Part shown: positions 55,387-64,000 of the stretch, piece by piece
How positions within the stretch are numbered: the stretch's first letter is position 1
How the letters are laid out: every line of letters begins with the position of its first letter
DNA from: Nitrosospira multiformis
GTDB lineage: Bacteria > Pseudomonadota > Gammaproteobacteria > Burkholderiales > Nitrosomonadaceae
Length of the DNA stretch: 64,000 bases
Direction: 5' to 3'
Assembly: GCF_900111585.1 (NCBI RefSeq)
Contig: NZ_FOHI01000004.1
Location: 62,001-126,000 of the forward strand
The notes under the pieces: model-generated
What the model saw: the letters and a program-made list of their open reading frames with translations, nothing else
Databases searched by the model: none
Told to the model about the DNA's origin: nothing
Program-made: the position numbers and the translations under genes

Positions 55387-56892
55387 ATGCCATGGCATCG
55401 AACCAAGATTGTTTGTACGCTGGGTCCTGCAACGGATGCGCCCGGAGTTATCGAAGGTCTGATCAGCGGGGGAATGGATGTCGCTCGCGTCAATGCCTCG
55501 CATAGTGATCACATCACACATTCGCGTCGCATCGAACAAGTTCGCCAGGTGGCAAGTGAGGCTGGGCAACCGGTAGCTATTCTTGTCGATCTACCCGGTC
55601 CAAAGTTTCGTCTTGGCAGTCTGCCCGATGACTGTTGCAGACTGGCTGAAGGCGCTATCGTTACGCTTGTGGAAGAGGGCAGGGCGCTAGAGGCGGGTAC
55701 TGATGATATGGACGGCAGCAGGTTGCCAGTGCGCAACCCCGAATTACTCCAGGCGCTGCGTGCAGGGGAGCGGGTATTTCTGGCTGACGGATCGGTCGAG
55801 CTTTGTGTAGAGGGCAGTGCGACGGCTCAGTCGGGATTCGACGCCCCCCGAGTCCGATGTGAAGTTCTTATCGGCGGCGTCGTGCGCTCCGGGTCTGGCA
55901 TCAATATTCCTGAATCGGCACTGCTTGAGCTCGTTCCGACTGACGATGACCGGCAACATCTTGCCTTTGCGCTTTCCCGGCAGGTGGAATGGATAGGAGT
56001 TTCCTTTGTTCAGTCAGTTGATGATATCCACCGCGTGCGTGCGTTGCTTCCTTCCACTCGGGGACCGCTCGTGATGGCAAAGATAGAAAAACGCAAGGCA
56101 CTCGTCAATCTGGAGGAGATTGTGGAGGCAGCCGATGGGGTAATGGTGGCACGGGGAGATCTGGGTGTGGAAACCGATCTTGCCGAAATTGCGCTGATAC
56201 AGAAGCGAATTATATCGGTGGCGAACGCTCGGGCACGTCCCGTAATTACCGCTACCCAGATGCTCGAATCCATGGTGGCGTACGAGCATCCGACACGTGC
56301 CGAGGTAACCGATGTGGCCAATGCGGTGCTGGATGGCACAGACGCGGTAATGCTTTCCGCTGAAACGGCAATCGGACAGTTTCCCGTCACGGCTGTGAGG
56401 ATTCTTCACCGGGTGATTGCTGCTACCGAAGCAAGGCATAACAGATCCGCCAAACTCGAAAATGCGGGCTTGTATGACAGGCGCGCGCTGGATGAGATGC
56501 AGTCTGTGAGCATATCGGGCTCGAAACAGGATAATCTTGGCTTTTCGGCATGTGAACTTGCAGTACGTATGGGCGCGCGGGCTGTCGTTGTTTTCGTTCA
56601 ATCCGTGGCAGCAGCGCTGGAAGTCGCGCGTTTCCGCCCGCAAGTGCCCATAGTCGCCATCACCGATTCTGCCGCGTTATATCGCAGCATGGCGCTCGCT
56701 CACGCGATTGCACCGCTTTTATGCGACGCATGCAACACTACTGCCGAGCCTCGAAGTTTGATAACGAAGGCACGGGCCTGGTTGCTGGCACAAGGATTGG
56801 CGCGACCGGAGGACGAAATCGTTCTTCTGACCGCCTCACAGATGATTGACGGAAAACTCGATACCTTGCAGATCGTTCAGTTGGCTTCCTGA
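55387..56892 (+). CDS. pyk: Pyruvate kinase, divergent potassium-independent type
   Basis: About 501 residues with the full PK layout. RTKIVCTLGPAT opens the barrel, RVNASHSDH replaces the usual RxNFSHG, VDLPGPKFRLG replaces LDTKGPEIRTG, then come MAKIEKRKAL with the catalytic Lys, VMVARGDLGVE with the metal Asp, VITATQMLESM, and PTRAEVTDVANAVLDGTDAVMLSAETA. The C-terminal allosteric domain (about 370-500) is present. It makes pyruvate and ATP from PEP. The Thr113-to-Leu and Glu117-to-Lys changes (muscle numbering) match enzymes that do not need K+. A GTG start 18 codons earlier is possible. Confidence 0.88.
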   Translation: MPWHRTKIVCTLGPATDAPGVIEGLISGGMDVARVNASHSDHITHSRRIEQVRQVASEAGQPVAILVDLPGPKFRLGSLPDDCCRLAEGAIVTLVEEGRALEAGTDDMDGSRLPVRNPELLQALRAGERVFLADGSVELCVEGSATAQSGFDAPRVRCEVLIGGVVRSGSGINIPESALLELVPTDDDRQHLAFALSRQVEWIGVSFVQSVDDIHRVRALLPSTRGPLVMAKIEKRKALVNLEEIVEAADGVMVARGDLGVETDLAEIALIQKRIISVANARARPVITATQMLESMVAYEHPTRAEVTDVANAVLDGTDAVMLSAETAIGQFPVTAVRILHRVIAATEARHNRSAKLENAGLYDRRALDEMQSVSISGSKQDNLGFSACELAVRMGARAVVVFVQSVAAALEVARFRPQVPIVAITDSAALYRSMALAHAIAPLLCDACNTTAEPRSLITKARAWLLAQGLARPEDEIVLLTASQMIDGKLDTLQIVQLAS

Positions 56893-56921
56893 TTCAGTTC
56901 ATTTGGCATCCTACGCTTTGC

Positions 56922-58016
56922 TTATGGACGCTCCACCATGTCGTCCGTTGTCACTACACGATTACGGCCTCCTCTTTTCGCCTCATACATTGCCGCATCT
57001 GCCCGCTCAAGCAGTGATTCTTTGGATTCCCCAGGCTTCAGCATTGCCACGCCCAGGCTGATGGTAACGTGGATGTTAAATTTTTTTATATGAAATGGCG
57101 TACTCATGACTCCCATGCGTATGCGTTCGGCAATTACCTTCGCCAATTCGAGGTCAGTGTCCGCCATAATGACGACGAACTCCTCCCCGCCGAACCGGCC
57201 GATCATGTCGAAGTCGCGCGTGGCGGATTTTATACGCCTCGCCAAATGCTGTAGCACCAGATCGCCGACCATATGGCCGTAGGTATCATTGATTTTCTTG
57301 AAGAAATCGAGATCCGACATGATGAGGCACAAAGGGCTGCGTTCTTGGCCTCTACGCATTGCTCGTTCGACATGGTGTTCGAGAGACTCCATGAGCTTTC
57401 TGTAGTTCATCACACCTGTCAGCTCGTCAGTCCAGGTTCTTTGCTGCAAGCGCGATGCTTCTGCGCGCAGCTTGTCCAGCTTTCCTTCCAGCTCATCGAG
57501 CTCCGGAAGGTGATAACCTTCGGCGGCAAGGTACAAGTCAAGTGCAGTGAGTTTCAGGATAACGCTTAGGAGTATTCTGGTTTTATCCGCATCAAGATCA
57601 GACTTGTCCGACAGATTGTCTATCAAAGCCTGCTGTATGAGAAAAGAAGGAAGCTGCAAGGCTCCCAGTGGGATGTTTGCACGCGCGAAAGCAGCAGCCA
57701 GCGCCAGCCGCTCTTCAAAATAACCTGGAGTAGCAAAATTTTTGCCAAAGGATTGCAAGCGATATTTCCATTCCTGTCGGAAGGCTTCGGTACCGATATC
57801 CCTCTCGATCAGTTCAAAACTATCGCTGCCCACAATCACGGCAAAGCAGGAATTGATTATTTCATCGACCCTTTCAGCGATGACTTCGGTCAGCAGGCTG
57901 ATTGCCGCCGCTTCTTCTTCATGATCCGCAGCCAGTCCCAGCAAGGAAAGTGCCTGCTGGATTCGGCCTTTGTCGAACCCAAGCGCTGCACAATACGGCG
58001 TTGCTTCGGTATTCAC
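56922..58016 (-). CDS. Diguanylate cyclase with globin-like sensor domain
   Basis: A 364-residue cytoplasmic protein. Residues 200-355 are a GGDEF domain with SDLDFFKKINDTYGH and the active-site loop RFGGEEF (276-280). An RxxD inhibitory site (R267-D270) lies five residues ahead, so product inhibition is likely. Residues 15-160 are all helical and have the layout of a globin-coupled sensor (FRQEWKYRLQSFGKNFATPGYFEERLALAAAFARANIPLGALQLPSFLIQQAL), but the proximal-His position lacks His. A coiled-coil linker (about 172-192) joins the two. It makes cyclic di-GMP; the signal is unknown. Confidence 0.88.
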   Translation of the reverse strand: MNTEATPYCAALGFDKGRIQQALSLLGLAADHEEEAAAISLLTEVIAERVDEIINSCFAVIVGSDSFELIERDIGTEAFRQEWKYRLQSFGKNFATPGYFEERLALAAAFARANIPLGALQLPSFLIQQALIDNLSDKSDLDADKTRILLSVILKLTALDLYLAAEGYHLPELDELEGKLDKLRAEASRLQQRTWTDELTGVMNYRKLMESLEHHVERAMRRGQERSPLCLIMSDLDFFKKINDTYGHMVGDLVLQHLARRIKSATRDFDMIGRFGGEEFVVIMADTDLELAKVIAERIRMGVMSTPFHIKKFNIHVTISLGVAMLKPGESKESLLERADAAMYEAKRGGRNRVVTTDDMVERP

Positions 58017-58161
58017 TTATTCGCGGACGATTGATATGTAGAAAATCCTGCGGTTGAGCGGTTGCGACATAAAGGATAACGCATTATTCTCCTTCATTGT
58101 ATTCTTACTATTGGTCCCCTTGTCTGGCGAGGAGCCAAACGCGGCCCCTTCTGGAGTTTCT

Positions 58162-58821
58162 ATGAATATCAGCCGTAGAATAGTACTCGGCTCTGTTATT
58201 GCTTCTTTTGCACTGGCCGGCTGTACTTCGCCAAAAAAGTCTTTTCTGGGTGCGTCTTTTCCCAGAGTTACCTATAGGGACATCGCGGAGCGAAATGTGC
58301 CGCTTCGGTTAAAGCTCAATGTTGAATTTCAGCGCAATGGCAAACACTTTCCCAAAGGCGATATCCCCTTGAAGGATTATGCAAATGCGATACTCAGGGA
58401 TACGCGGGTAGTAGTGCCGGTGATTGATCGGGCGGAGGGAGAGGTCAGAGTGGTCTTGAACAACATCGCCGATAGCGGAACAGTCGCATCGGAGGCTGCA
58501 CGCACGAGATACCCGTTGTGGGTGATTGGCAAGACCATTACTGATGCGTATGAATTATCCATGTTCATCACGACCAAGGAGGGGACGATCAGCCGGACAG
58601 GAATAAAACAGGCCGTCCATACCGCGATTGGCAATATGAGCATACCGGAGGAAATACCGAGTTTTCCTCAGGACCAGGCCTTCGGAAAAGTGCTGGAACA
58701 GATGATTCTACAGGCGCTGGTGGAGATGCAGCAAAGTGGAGAACTTGTATGGATGAGCTTGCCAGTCGTTGTTTTATCGGGAGAAACAACGCATAGGTAT
58801 TGTAGGTCAGGCTGTGCCTGA
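58162..58821 (+). CDS. Hypothetical lipoprotein
   Basis: A 219-residue lipoprotein. The signal peptide MNISRRIVLGSVIASFALAGC has a perfect lipobox. The mature region has alternating beta strands (PLRLKLNVEFQRNGKHF; TRVVVPVIDRAEGEVRVVLNNI) and a Gln-rich helical end. No family is recognised. The ATG follows GGAG; a 36-codon upstream extension is not signal-like. The stop codon lies in a hairpin, GTCAGGC-tgt-GCCTGAC. Confidence 0.65.
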   Translation: MNISRRIVLGSVIASFALAGCTSPKKSFLGASFPRVTYRDIAERNVPLRLKLNVEFQRNGKHFPKGDIPLKDYANAILRDTRVVVPVIDRAEGEVRVVLNNIADSGTVASEAARTRYPLWVIGKTITDAYELSMFITTKEGTISRTGIKQAVHTAIGNMSIPEEIPSFPQDQAFGKVLEQMILQALVEMQQSGELVWMSLPVVVLSGETTHRYCRSGCA

Positions 58822-58822
58822 C
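58806..58822 (+). terminator. Hairpin over the lipoprotein stop codon
   Basis: GTCAGGC-tgt-GCCTGAC, a perfect 7-bp stem followed by AAAACC rather than T. It resembles a dispersed palindrome and may define the transcript end. Confidence 0.4.
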
Positions 58823-58909
58823 AAAACCGGGGAGGTGGGGGAAATTGACTTCCGATGGTTTACCGGACTATTGTGATATCTGGAGAAATTGCGGCAACTG
58901 TTGGTGAAT

Positions 58910-58941
58910 CAAGGCTGGATAAAAACAAGGCTGGACAAAAC
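58910..58941. repeat. Imperfect 16-bp tandem repeat
   Basis: CAAGGCTGGATAAAAA is followed by CAAGGCTGGACAAAAC (14 of 16). It lies in the 240-bp gap between convergent genes, which holds nothing else. Confidence 0.8.
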
Positions 58942-59062
58942 CGAGATGTCCGGTCAGACTGACAACCTGCAATAAACCAGGTCGGCAAAGATAACGAGCG
59001 GAGAGTTTTCCGTTCCAGATGGACGAAATTGGCTTGTTTCTTCTGATTTCGCTTAGTTTCGT

Positions 59063-60562
59063 TTAGTGCCCCGGTAGAACATGTCTTCGAAGCGGCTCGG
59101 TGGCCGGTCCCTCGATGACTGCGCCATCAGGCGCGAAGCGGCTTCCGTGACAGGGGCAATCCCAGCTTTTTTCCACCGCATTCCAATGCACCTTGCACTT
59201 CATATGGGTGCATACAGGTGAAACAGCAAATAACGTACCCTCAGCATCCCTGTAAGCAGCAAGCGATTCGCTCTCGAATTTGACTATCGCAGCTTTTCCT
59301 GGAGTGAGTTGGGACAGCGGTATAGCCTCCCGATCCGTGATGTAGTCCTTGATGAACGACTTCATTACCGAGATATTTTCCTCGACTATCCCCTTTACGC
59401 CTTTCACCGGTTCAAAACGGCTTGCCTTGACAAGCGGGGCAAAGACGTTGTCGCGCCCCGCAATCTGGTCAGCAATGAGTGAGGCCGCAAGAGTTCCATA
59501 GGTCAGGCCATCGGTTTCAAATCCGGTTGCGATGAAGCAATCCGTTGCGTCACGGCCGATGTATGGCAGACCATCGGCAGCGCTATAATTCTGGGCTGAC
59601 CACCGGTAATCAATTTCCTTCATGCCAAGATATTCGCTTGCTGCTGTTTCCAGCCGGTCGATGCTGGTCCTGGTATCCTGCTGTCCGGTTTTATGCTCTT
59701 CGCCGACACAGATGAGGTATGTCGCATCCTCGACATCCAGAGTCCGAACCGAAAGCCTCTCCAGGCCGCTGCTCCAGAAGATTCCGGCGGGATATGTATC
59801 CTTGGTGATGCGCTTGGCAAGTCCGTATTCTCGGTTCACCACCATTTCGGTCTGCACGAGGTGAACACCCTTGGGCGAGTGAGTTGCAAGCACGATTTCC
59901 CTGGCAGTTACTTTGCCATTGGCGGTACGTACGACACGCTGATCCGCATCCACTTCCAGGACCATGGAATTTTCGAAGATGCGGCAACCCTGGTTTGCTG
60001 CCTGCTGCGCGAGTTCACGGACATATGTCTGCGGATGGAACTGAGCTTGGTTATCCAGAACCAGCACTCGTCCATGTGGAGCAGGAAAAGGATGGGGAAG
60101 CTTGTCTTCCAGACGCACCGATAATCCCGCGGTTAGCGAACCTTCGTATTCCTGTTGCACGCTATCCTTTCCCCCTGCTGAGGTAGCATAGCGGTGTAAT
60201 GGGCAACGCCAGAACCCGCAGGTAATATTATATTTTCGCACCCGCTCCTCGATCTGATCCACTGCCTGGCGTCGGGCAGTGGTGACAGCATGAGCCACAT
60301 CCTTGCCCCATCGCTCGACGATGGGATGAATACCACGGCTTAGGGTTTCGTAAAGATTGCCAGTGGAATTTCCTGTGCTGCCAAAACCGCAATCATGCGC
60401 TTCCAGCAATACCACTCCGATGCCTTGCTCAGCCAGGTTCAAGGCCAGGGATACGCCGGTTATTCCGCCGCCCACAATCACGATATCCGTAGTGAGTTCT
60501 TCCTGTAACATCGGGAAACCGGCAGAAGGCGCTGTGGCGCGCCAGACAGAAGTTGTGTTCAT
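59063..60562 (-). CDS. FAD-dependent oxidoreductase with C-terminal Rieske domain
   Basis: A 499-residue fusion. The DAO-type FAD domain begins with DIVIVGGGITGVSLALNLAEQGIGVVLLEA and ends near residue 395 with YIGRDATDCFIATGFETDGLTYG. The last 90 residues are a Rieske [2Fe-2S] domain with both ligand boxes, CTHMKC and CPCHGSRF. Such fusions oxidise amines or related substrates in the cytoplasm and pass electrons through the cluster; the substrate is not known. AAGGA 8 bases before this ATG decides the start against one 10 codons earlier. Confidence 0.88.
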   Translation of the reverse strand: MNTTSVWRATAPSAGFPMLQEELTTDIVIVGGGITGVSLALNLAEQGIGVVLLEAHDCGFGSTGNSTGNLYETLSRGIHPIVERWGKDVAHAVTTARRQAVDQIEERVRKYNITCGFWRCPLHRYATSAGGKDSVQQEYEGSLTAGLSVRLEDKLPHPFPAPHGRVLVLDNQAQFHPQTYVRELAQQAANQGCRIFENSMVLEVDADQRVVRTANGKVTAREIVLATHSPKGVHLVQTEMVVNREYGLAKRITKDTYPAGIFWSSGLERLSVRTLDVEDATYLICVGEEHKTGQQDTRTSIDRLETAASEYLGMKEIDYRWSAQNYSAADGLPYIGRDATDCFIATGFETDGLTYGTLAASLIADQIAGRDNVFAPLVKASRFEPVKGVKGIVEENISVMKSFIKDYITDREAIPLSQLTPGKAAIVKFESESLAAYRDAEGTLFAVSPVCTHMKCKVHWNAVEKSWDCPCHGSRFAPDGAVIEGPATEPLRRHVLPGH

Positions 60563-60805
60563 CACGTATTCCTTTTTGTTTGACATTCTCAAGCTATGGG
60601 GGTCGGCTTCAAGGAATCACCCGACACGTGCCGAACTCGCTCAGGCATTGGCAGCGGCTTTTAAGAAGTTCTCCTCCCACGGAATAACAGGATTGCGGAA
60701 GATTGCTCGTTAGCATTAACGATTCTCCGGGATCTTTCTGTACGCTACGGCACAAAGCGCCTGCCAGAAACCGGTGGGGTTGGAGCACTCCGCCCCATTG
60801 ATTGA

Positions 60806-62188
60806 TTAGGTGATGATCTTGTGAACTCTGTAGAGCATTTTGTCGAGTCTATGCGGCAGTTTGATTTTTTGTACCAGTGACTCGGCAATGGCAGGGGTAA
60901 ATTGATTGGCCAACAATGCAGCGAGAGGCCCTGCGGCGGCGGCTGCGGCAAGCCAGGGCATGCTAATGCCCAGCCCGAAGTAAATTCCCACCCCGGGTAG
61001 GGCAGCGAGTGCACTCGTGCCGGCAGTGAACAGTTTTGCCAGTTTCTTCTCCTTTGCGATAAGGTCAAAGGACTCAGATTCAATGGCATTGTATTGGCTG
61101 ATCAAATCCTGCAATTCGAGCTTCCTGCCATCCACATGTGAAGCAGGGCCTAGTTGGCGCAGAATTTCCGCTGCTGCTTTGAGCCTGGAATGGTTGCGCT
61201 CCAGAACATCGATGAGTGAATCGATCATTTCATCGGTGAAGACAATCTGTGCCGGGTCCTGGTTGAGGTGTATTTTCAGGGACGCGATGCTGTCCGGGTT
61301 CAGAGGCGAATTTTTGTCGAACAGGCAATAAAGCAGCTGGTCGATGAGCTCATCATATTGCGGATCGTCATGAACAGGATCCGAGGGGTAGGCGCGCAGC
61401 CGCGTCAGCTCCTTGTATTCGTCTGGCATAATATTGTAAGTGGTGCCGAACGACGCGGTGATCGGTGCGGTAAAATTGAGATGGCATATGCGGGCCAGAT
61501 GCATGAATTTCGCCATATCCTCAACCGAGTGGGCCGCACGTCCATATGCTTCCGTGAGCTGCTGATTGATCTGGTAAGGGAGATAACCTTCCACGGAACG
61601 AAGATATGCGTAGTGCCAGAAAGTGGCAGTTTGCGCTGCCTCGGCATGATAGTTTTCGTATTGCAACGGCTGGCTGGTTTTATTGCCAGAGCCGGTACGC
61701 TGGGGGGTTTTGGTAATGGCCGCGTCAAAGATGCTTTTGCGTATCGCGCTGCCGAAATACACCGCGTTCGGGGCTTGGGTAAAGAGCTGTTCAAGCCTGA
61801 GTTGACAGGCGTGATGACCGGCGAGACCATTCTGCAGGTCGGAATCGTAGTCCCGCAGATTCAGGTAAATGAATCCTTTCCGTGCGAGCTTGCATAGAGA
61901 AGCTAGAGACAAACCGAAAGGCGCGGGGGATTTCAGGGTTTCCAGCGTAAGATCGACCGTCAGTTTCGACTGAGTCATCAATTGCAGCGGGAGCGGAAGG
62001 GAATCGATCCAGCTTCCCGTTTCGTTGGCAATCGTTCCAAACTCCTTGATCACCGCCGCCATCGTGTCCCGGGAAAAGTCAGCGAGGTCGGAAATATTCG
62101 GGTTTGCAGGCAGTTTTCGAGCCATGGCTGCCTGCGCAGCTTCATGCTGCTGCTGATCATGGCGTTTTATGAGATCATCGGGTGTCAT
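60806..62188 (-). CDS. Large hypothetical protein with C-terminal membrane hairpin
   Basis: A 460-residue protein with no family I recognise. Most of it is predicted helical and soluble, with Tyr/His-rich stretches (YENYHAEAAQTATFWHYAYLRSVEGYLPYQINQQL) and an acidic middle. Two Ala/Gly/Leu-rich hydrophobic segments (about 390-435) near the C-terminus could form a membrane hairpin, followed by a basic tail. The ATG overlaps a TCATGAG context with weak ribosome-site support. It is divergent from metY 45 bp away, so their promoters must overlap. Confidence 0.7.
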   Translation of the reverse strand: MTPDDLIKRHDQQQHEAAQAAMARKLPANPNISDLADFSRDTMAAVIKEFGTIANETGSWIDSLPLPLQLMTQSKLTVDLTLETLKSPAPFGLSLASLCKLARKGFIYLNLRDYDSDLQNGLAGHHACQLRLEQLFTQAPNAVYFGSAIRKSIFDAAITKTPQRTGSGNKTSQPLQYENYHAEAAQTATFWHYAYLRSVEGYLPYQINQQLTEAYGRAAHSVEDMAKFMHLARICHLNFTAPITASFGTTYNIMPDEYKELTRLRAYPSDPVHDDPQYDELIDQLLYCLFDKNSPLNPDSIASLKIHLNQDPAQIVFTDEMIDSLIDVLERNHSRLKAAAEILRQLGPASHVDGRKLELQDLISQYNAIESESFDLIAKEKKLAKLFTAGTSALAALPGVGIYFGLGISMPWLAAAAAAGPLAALLANQFTPAIAESLVQKIKLPHRLDKMLYRVHKIIT

Positions 62189-62232
62189 GAGAAGCTCGGC
62201 GAAGATATTTATTGTAGTTGGGATGAATCATT

Positions 62233-63522
62233 ATGGAAAAGAATCGCATGAAACTGGAATCTCTGGCATTGCATTACGGATATAAATCAGAAGCTTCGAC
62301 GAAGGCCGCGGCAGTACCGATTTATCAGACGACTTCCTATACATTTGACAATACGCAGCATGGGGCCGACCTGTTTGACCTGAAGGTGGCGGGAAATATT
62401 TATACCCGGATAATGAATCCGACCAATGCAGTGCTGGAGCAGCGTCTGGCAGAGATGGAGGGTGGAGTGGGTGGGCTGGCAGTTGCTTCAGGTATGGCGG
62501 CAATCACTTACGCCATCCAGTGCATCGCCAATGCCGGCGACAACATTGTGAGCACCAGCCAACTGTATGGAGGTACATATAATCTGTTTGCGCATACTTT
62601 TCCCAGGCAGGGGATCGAGGTGCGTATGGCCTCACATGAGGATTTTGATGGGATCGAGCAGCGTATAGATGCCAAGACCCGGGCAGTTTTTTGTGAATCC
62701 ATCGGAAACCCCTCGGGAAATGTTGTCGATATCGAGAAGATCGCTGGCATCGCTCATCGGCACGGCGTGCCCCTCATCGTCGACAGTACGGTTTCCACCC
62801 CCTATCTATGCCAACCTTTCAAGCTTGGTGCGGATATTGTTGTGCATTCCCTGACTAAATATATCGGTGGACATGGTACGACAGTCGGAGGAATGATTAT
62901 CGATTCCGGGCAATTCGACTGGGTAAAGCATAAGGATCGCTTTCCCTTGTTGAATGAACCTGATCCTTCATATCATGACGTTGTTTATACAGAAGCATTT
63001 GAAGCTGCGGCCTTTATCGGTCGCTGTCGGGTTGTGCCATTGCGCAACACGGGTGCAGCGCTGGCGCCCCACAGCGCATTTTTGATACTGCAGGGACTGG
63101 AAACACTGGGCTTGAGAATGGAGCGGCACTGCGACAATACCTTGAAGGTAGCGCAGTATCTGGAAGAGCACCCCATCGTCGAACGCGTCAATTACGCGGG
63201 TTTGCCCAGCAGTAAATATCATGATCTGTGCAACAGGATCAGCAAAGGGAAAGCATCCGGCCTGTTGAGCTTTGAGATCAAGGGTGGAGCGGTAGCTGGC
63301 AGCCAGTTTATCGATGCTCTGAAGATGATCCTGCGGCTGGTCAATATCGGCGATGCCAAATCGCTTGCCTGTCATCCTGCATCAACCACTCACAGACAGT
63401 TGAGCCCCGACGAATTGAAGGCTGCGGGAGTTTCACCGGGTCTCGTGAGGATATCGGTTGGAATTGAGCATATTGACGACATCATCGGGGATATCGCGCA
63501 GGCGCTTGATGAAATCACCTGA
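62233..63522 (+). CDS. metY: O-acetylhomoserine aminocarboxypropyltransferase (sulfhydrylase)
   Basis: A 429-residue Cys/Met-metabolism PLP enzyme that makes homocysteine (or methionine from methanethiol) from O-acetylhomoserine. Key features are YTRIMNPTNAVLEQRLAEMEGG, SGMAAITYAI, the cofactor Asp in LIVDSTVSTPYLCQP, and Schiff-base K209 in HSLTKYIGGHGTT. Length (about 430) and the TRIMNPT motif point to MetY rather than MetZ or MetB. It uses the homoserine branch started by hom. Starts five codons apart are both possible. It is convergent with a MarR-like gene. Confidence 0.92.
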   Translation: MEKNRMKLESLALHYGYKSEASTKAAAVPIYQTTSYTFDNTQHGADLFDLKVAGNIYTRIMNPTNAVLEQRLAEMEGGVGGLAVASGMAAITYAIQCIANAGDNIVSTSQLYGGTYNLFAHTFPRQGIEVRMASHEDFDGIEQRIDAKTRAVFCESIGNPSGNVVDIEKIAGIAHRHGVPLIVDSTVSTPYLCQPFKLGADIVVHSLTKYIGGHGTTVGGMIIDSGQFDWVKHKDRFPLLNEPDPSYHDVVYTEAFEAAAFIGRCRVVPLRNTGAALAPHSAFLILQGLETLGLRMERHCDNTLKVAQYLEEHPIVERVNYAGLPSSKYHDLCNRISKGKASGLLSFEIKGGAVAGSQFIDALKMILRLVNIGDAKSLACHPASTTHRQLSPDELKAAGVSPGLVRISVGIEHIDDIIGDIAQALDEIT

Positions 63523-63535
63523 CTTTACGCCGAGT

Positions 63536-63934
63536 TCAACCAGCCTGCCAGGATGCCTCCTGAAGCATCGAGACGGAGTGGTCCAGGAAAAGTTCGATTT
63601 TTCGCTTGAGATCGACTGCCATCGTGATTTGCCGGGATCGCTGATCCTGGGGGTCCATGCGTTCGATGAGCAAACCGTGATCAATGGCTGTCTGGATATA
63701 TTTGATTGCTGTCCGCTGGCTGATGTGCGGCATGAGCTTATATAACTCGGATTTGCGGAAGGTATCGTCCTCCGAACTGTCAATCTTGAGCCACATCTGC
63801 GTGAAAAGGTCGTAGTAGTTCAAGTCATGGAAAAGCTTGTTCCCCAGAACCTCTATCCAGTACTCGTCGAGATCTGTCAGCAGTTGAACGAACTGGCGCC
63901 GCCGGGCGTTTGACTGCTTATAAAGTCCGGTCAT
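63536..63934 (-). CDS. MarR-like winged-helix regulator
   Basis: A 132-residue protein. The core FRKSELYKLMPHISQRTAIKYIQTAIDHGLLIERMDPQDQRSRQITMAVDLKRKIELFL is a MarR-type winged helix: the recognition helix is at ISQRTAIKYIQ and the wing at DPQDQRSRQI. The N-terminal helices would form the dimer interface. Members repress nearby genes and respond to small ligands; the target is unknown. It ends 14 bp from the metY stop. AAGGAAAAATG gives a ribosome site. Confidence 0.75.
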   Translation of the reverse strand: MTGLYKQSNARRRQFVQLLTDLDEYWIEVLGNKLFHDLNYYDLFTQMWLKIDSSEDDTFRKSELYKLMPHISQRTAIKYIQTAIDHGLLIERMDPQDQRSRQITMAVDLKRKIELFLDHSVSMLQEASWQAG

Positions 63935-64000
63935 TTTTCCTTTCTCTTCCTTCCCTTTGTTTTGGAATCCGTGAACTTGATTATAGCGCCAAAATAGTGC

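Noticed and set aside
1-64000. CRISPR arrays, tRNA or rRNA genes, transposase or integrase genes
   Set aside because: None was seen on either strand. Tandem repeats present have at most three short units and no spacers.

Overview
The window looks like a chromosomal segment of a betaproteobacterium, most likely an ammonia oxidiser of the Nitrosomonadaceae (Nitrosospira-like). This rests on my recognition of the protein sequences, on the alaA-hom-thrC and dapA-bamC gene orders, and on moderate GC with dense short intergenic gaps. No rRNA, tRNA, integrase, transposase or CRISPR array was seen.

Layout. 1-5.8 kb: the end of an EAL protein, a VOC protein, a Mth938-like protein, then the amino-acid block alaA-hom-thrC. 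5.9-9.2 kb: a leftward set made of a C26 gamma-glutamyl hydrolase, a YbdK-type carboxylate-amine ligase and a CPA2 antiporter. 9.7-17.2 kb: putA, an acyltransferase, nadC and a frameshifted FMN glutamate-synthase-domain gene. 17.4-22.3 kb: clpB behind a clear sigma-32 promoter, then dapA-bamC. 22.6-26.7 kb: osmC, an NhaA antiporter fused to a cysteine-free DsbA-like domain, a BssS-like small protein and a DUF1624 membrane protein.

26.8-30.8 kb is an accessory island. It holds a phage-type Xre repressor, five matches to one operator (TACAAGTnnnACTTGTA) in two arrays, two near-identical repressible promoters facing outward, several small genes, a REP-like palindrome and an EexN-type lipoprotein. 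It reads as the immunity region of a decayed prophage or integrative element, and its switch parts look intact.

30.9-51.9 kb is a stress and envelope region: a P-type cation ATPase, an SRPBCC protein, a cysteine-rich peptide with a leader-like N-terminus, an EEP phosphatase next to a PLD-VTT fusion, cbpA-cbpM, an HdeD-like protein, a TrxR-like flavoprotein, a large-subunit catalase, an MscS-type channel, a PRC-barrel protein and EgtB. Sigma-S-like -10 elements precede katE, osmC and cbpA, suggesting a shared stationary-phase or general-stress input. 52.1-64 kb: selO, an AI-2E/PerM transporter, a divergent pyruvate kinase with residues of the potassium-independent type, a GGDEF protein, a lipoprotein, a FAD-Rieske oxidoreductase, a large unknown protein, metY and a MarR-like regulator.

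Small-scale structure is common. There are short perfect tandem duplications at gene ends, two copies of a roughly 145-bp MITE-like repeat, and many hairpins in the gaps. All functional calls come from reading the sequence; no database search was run.
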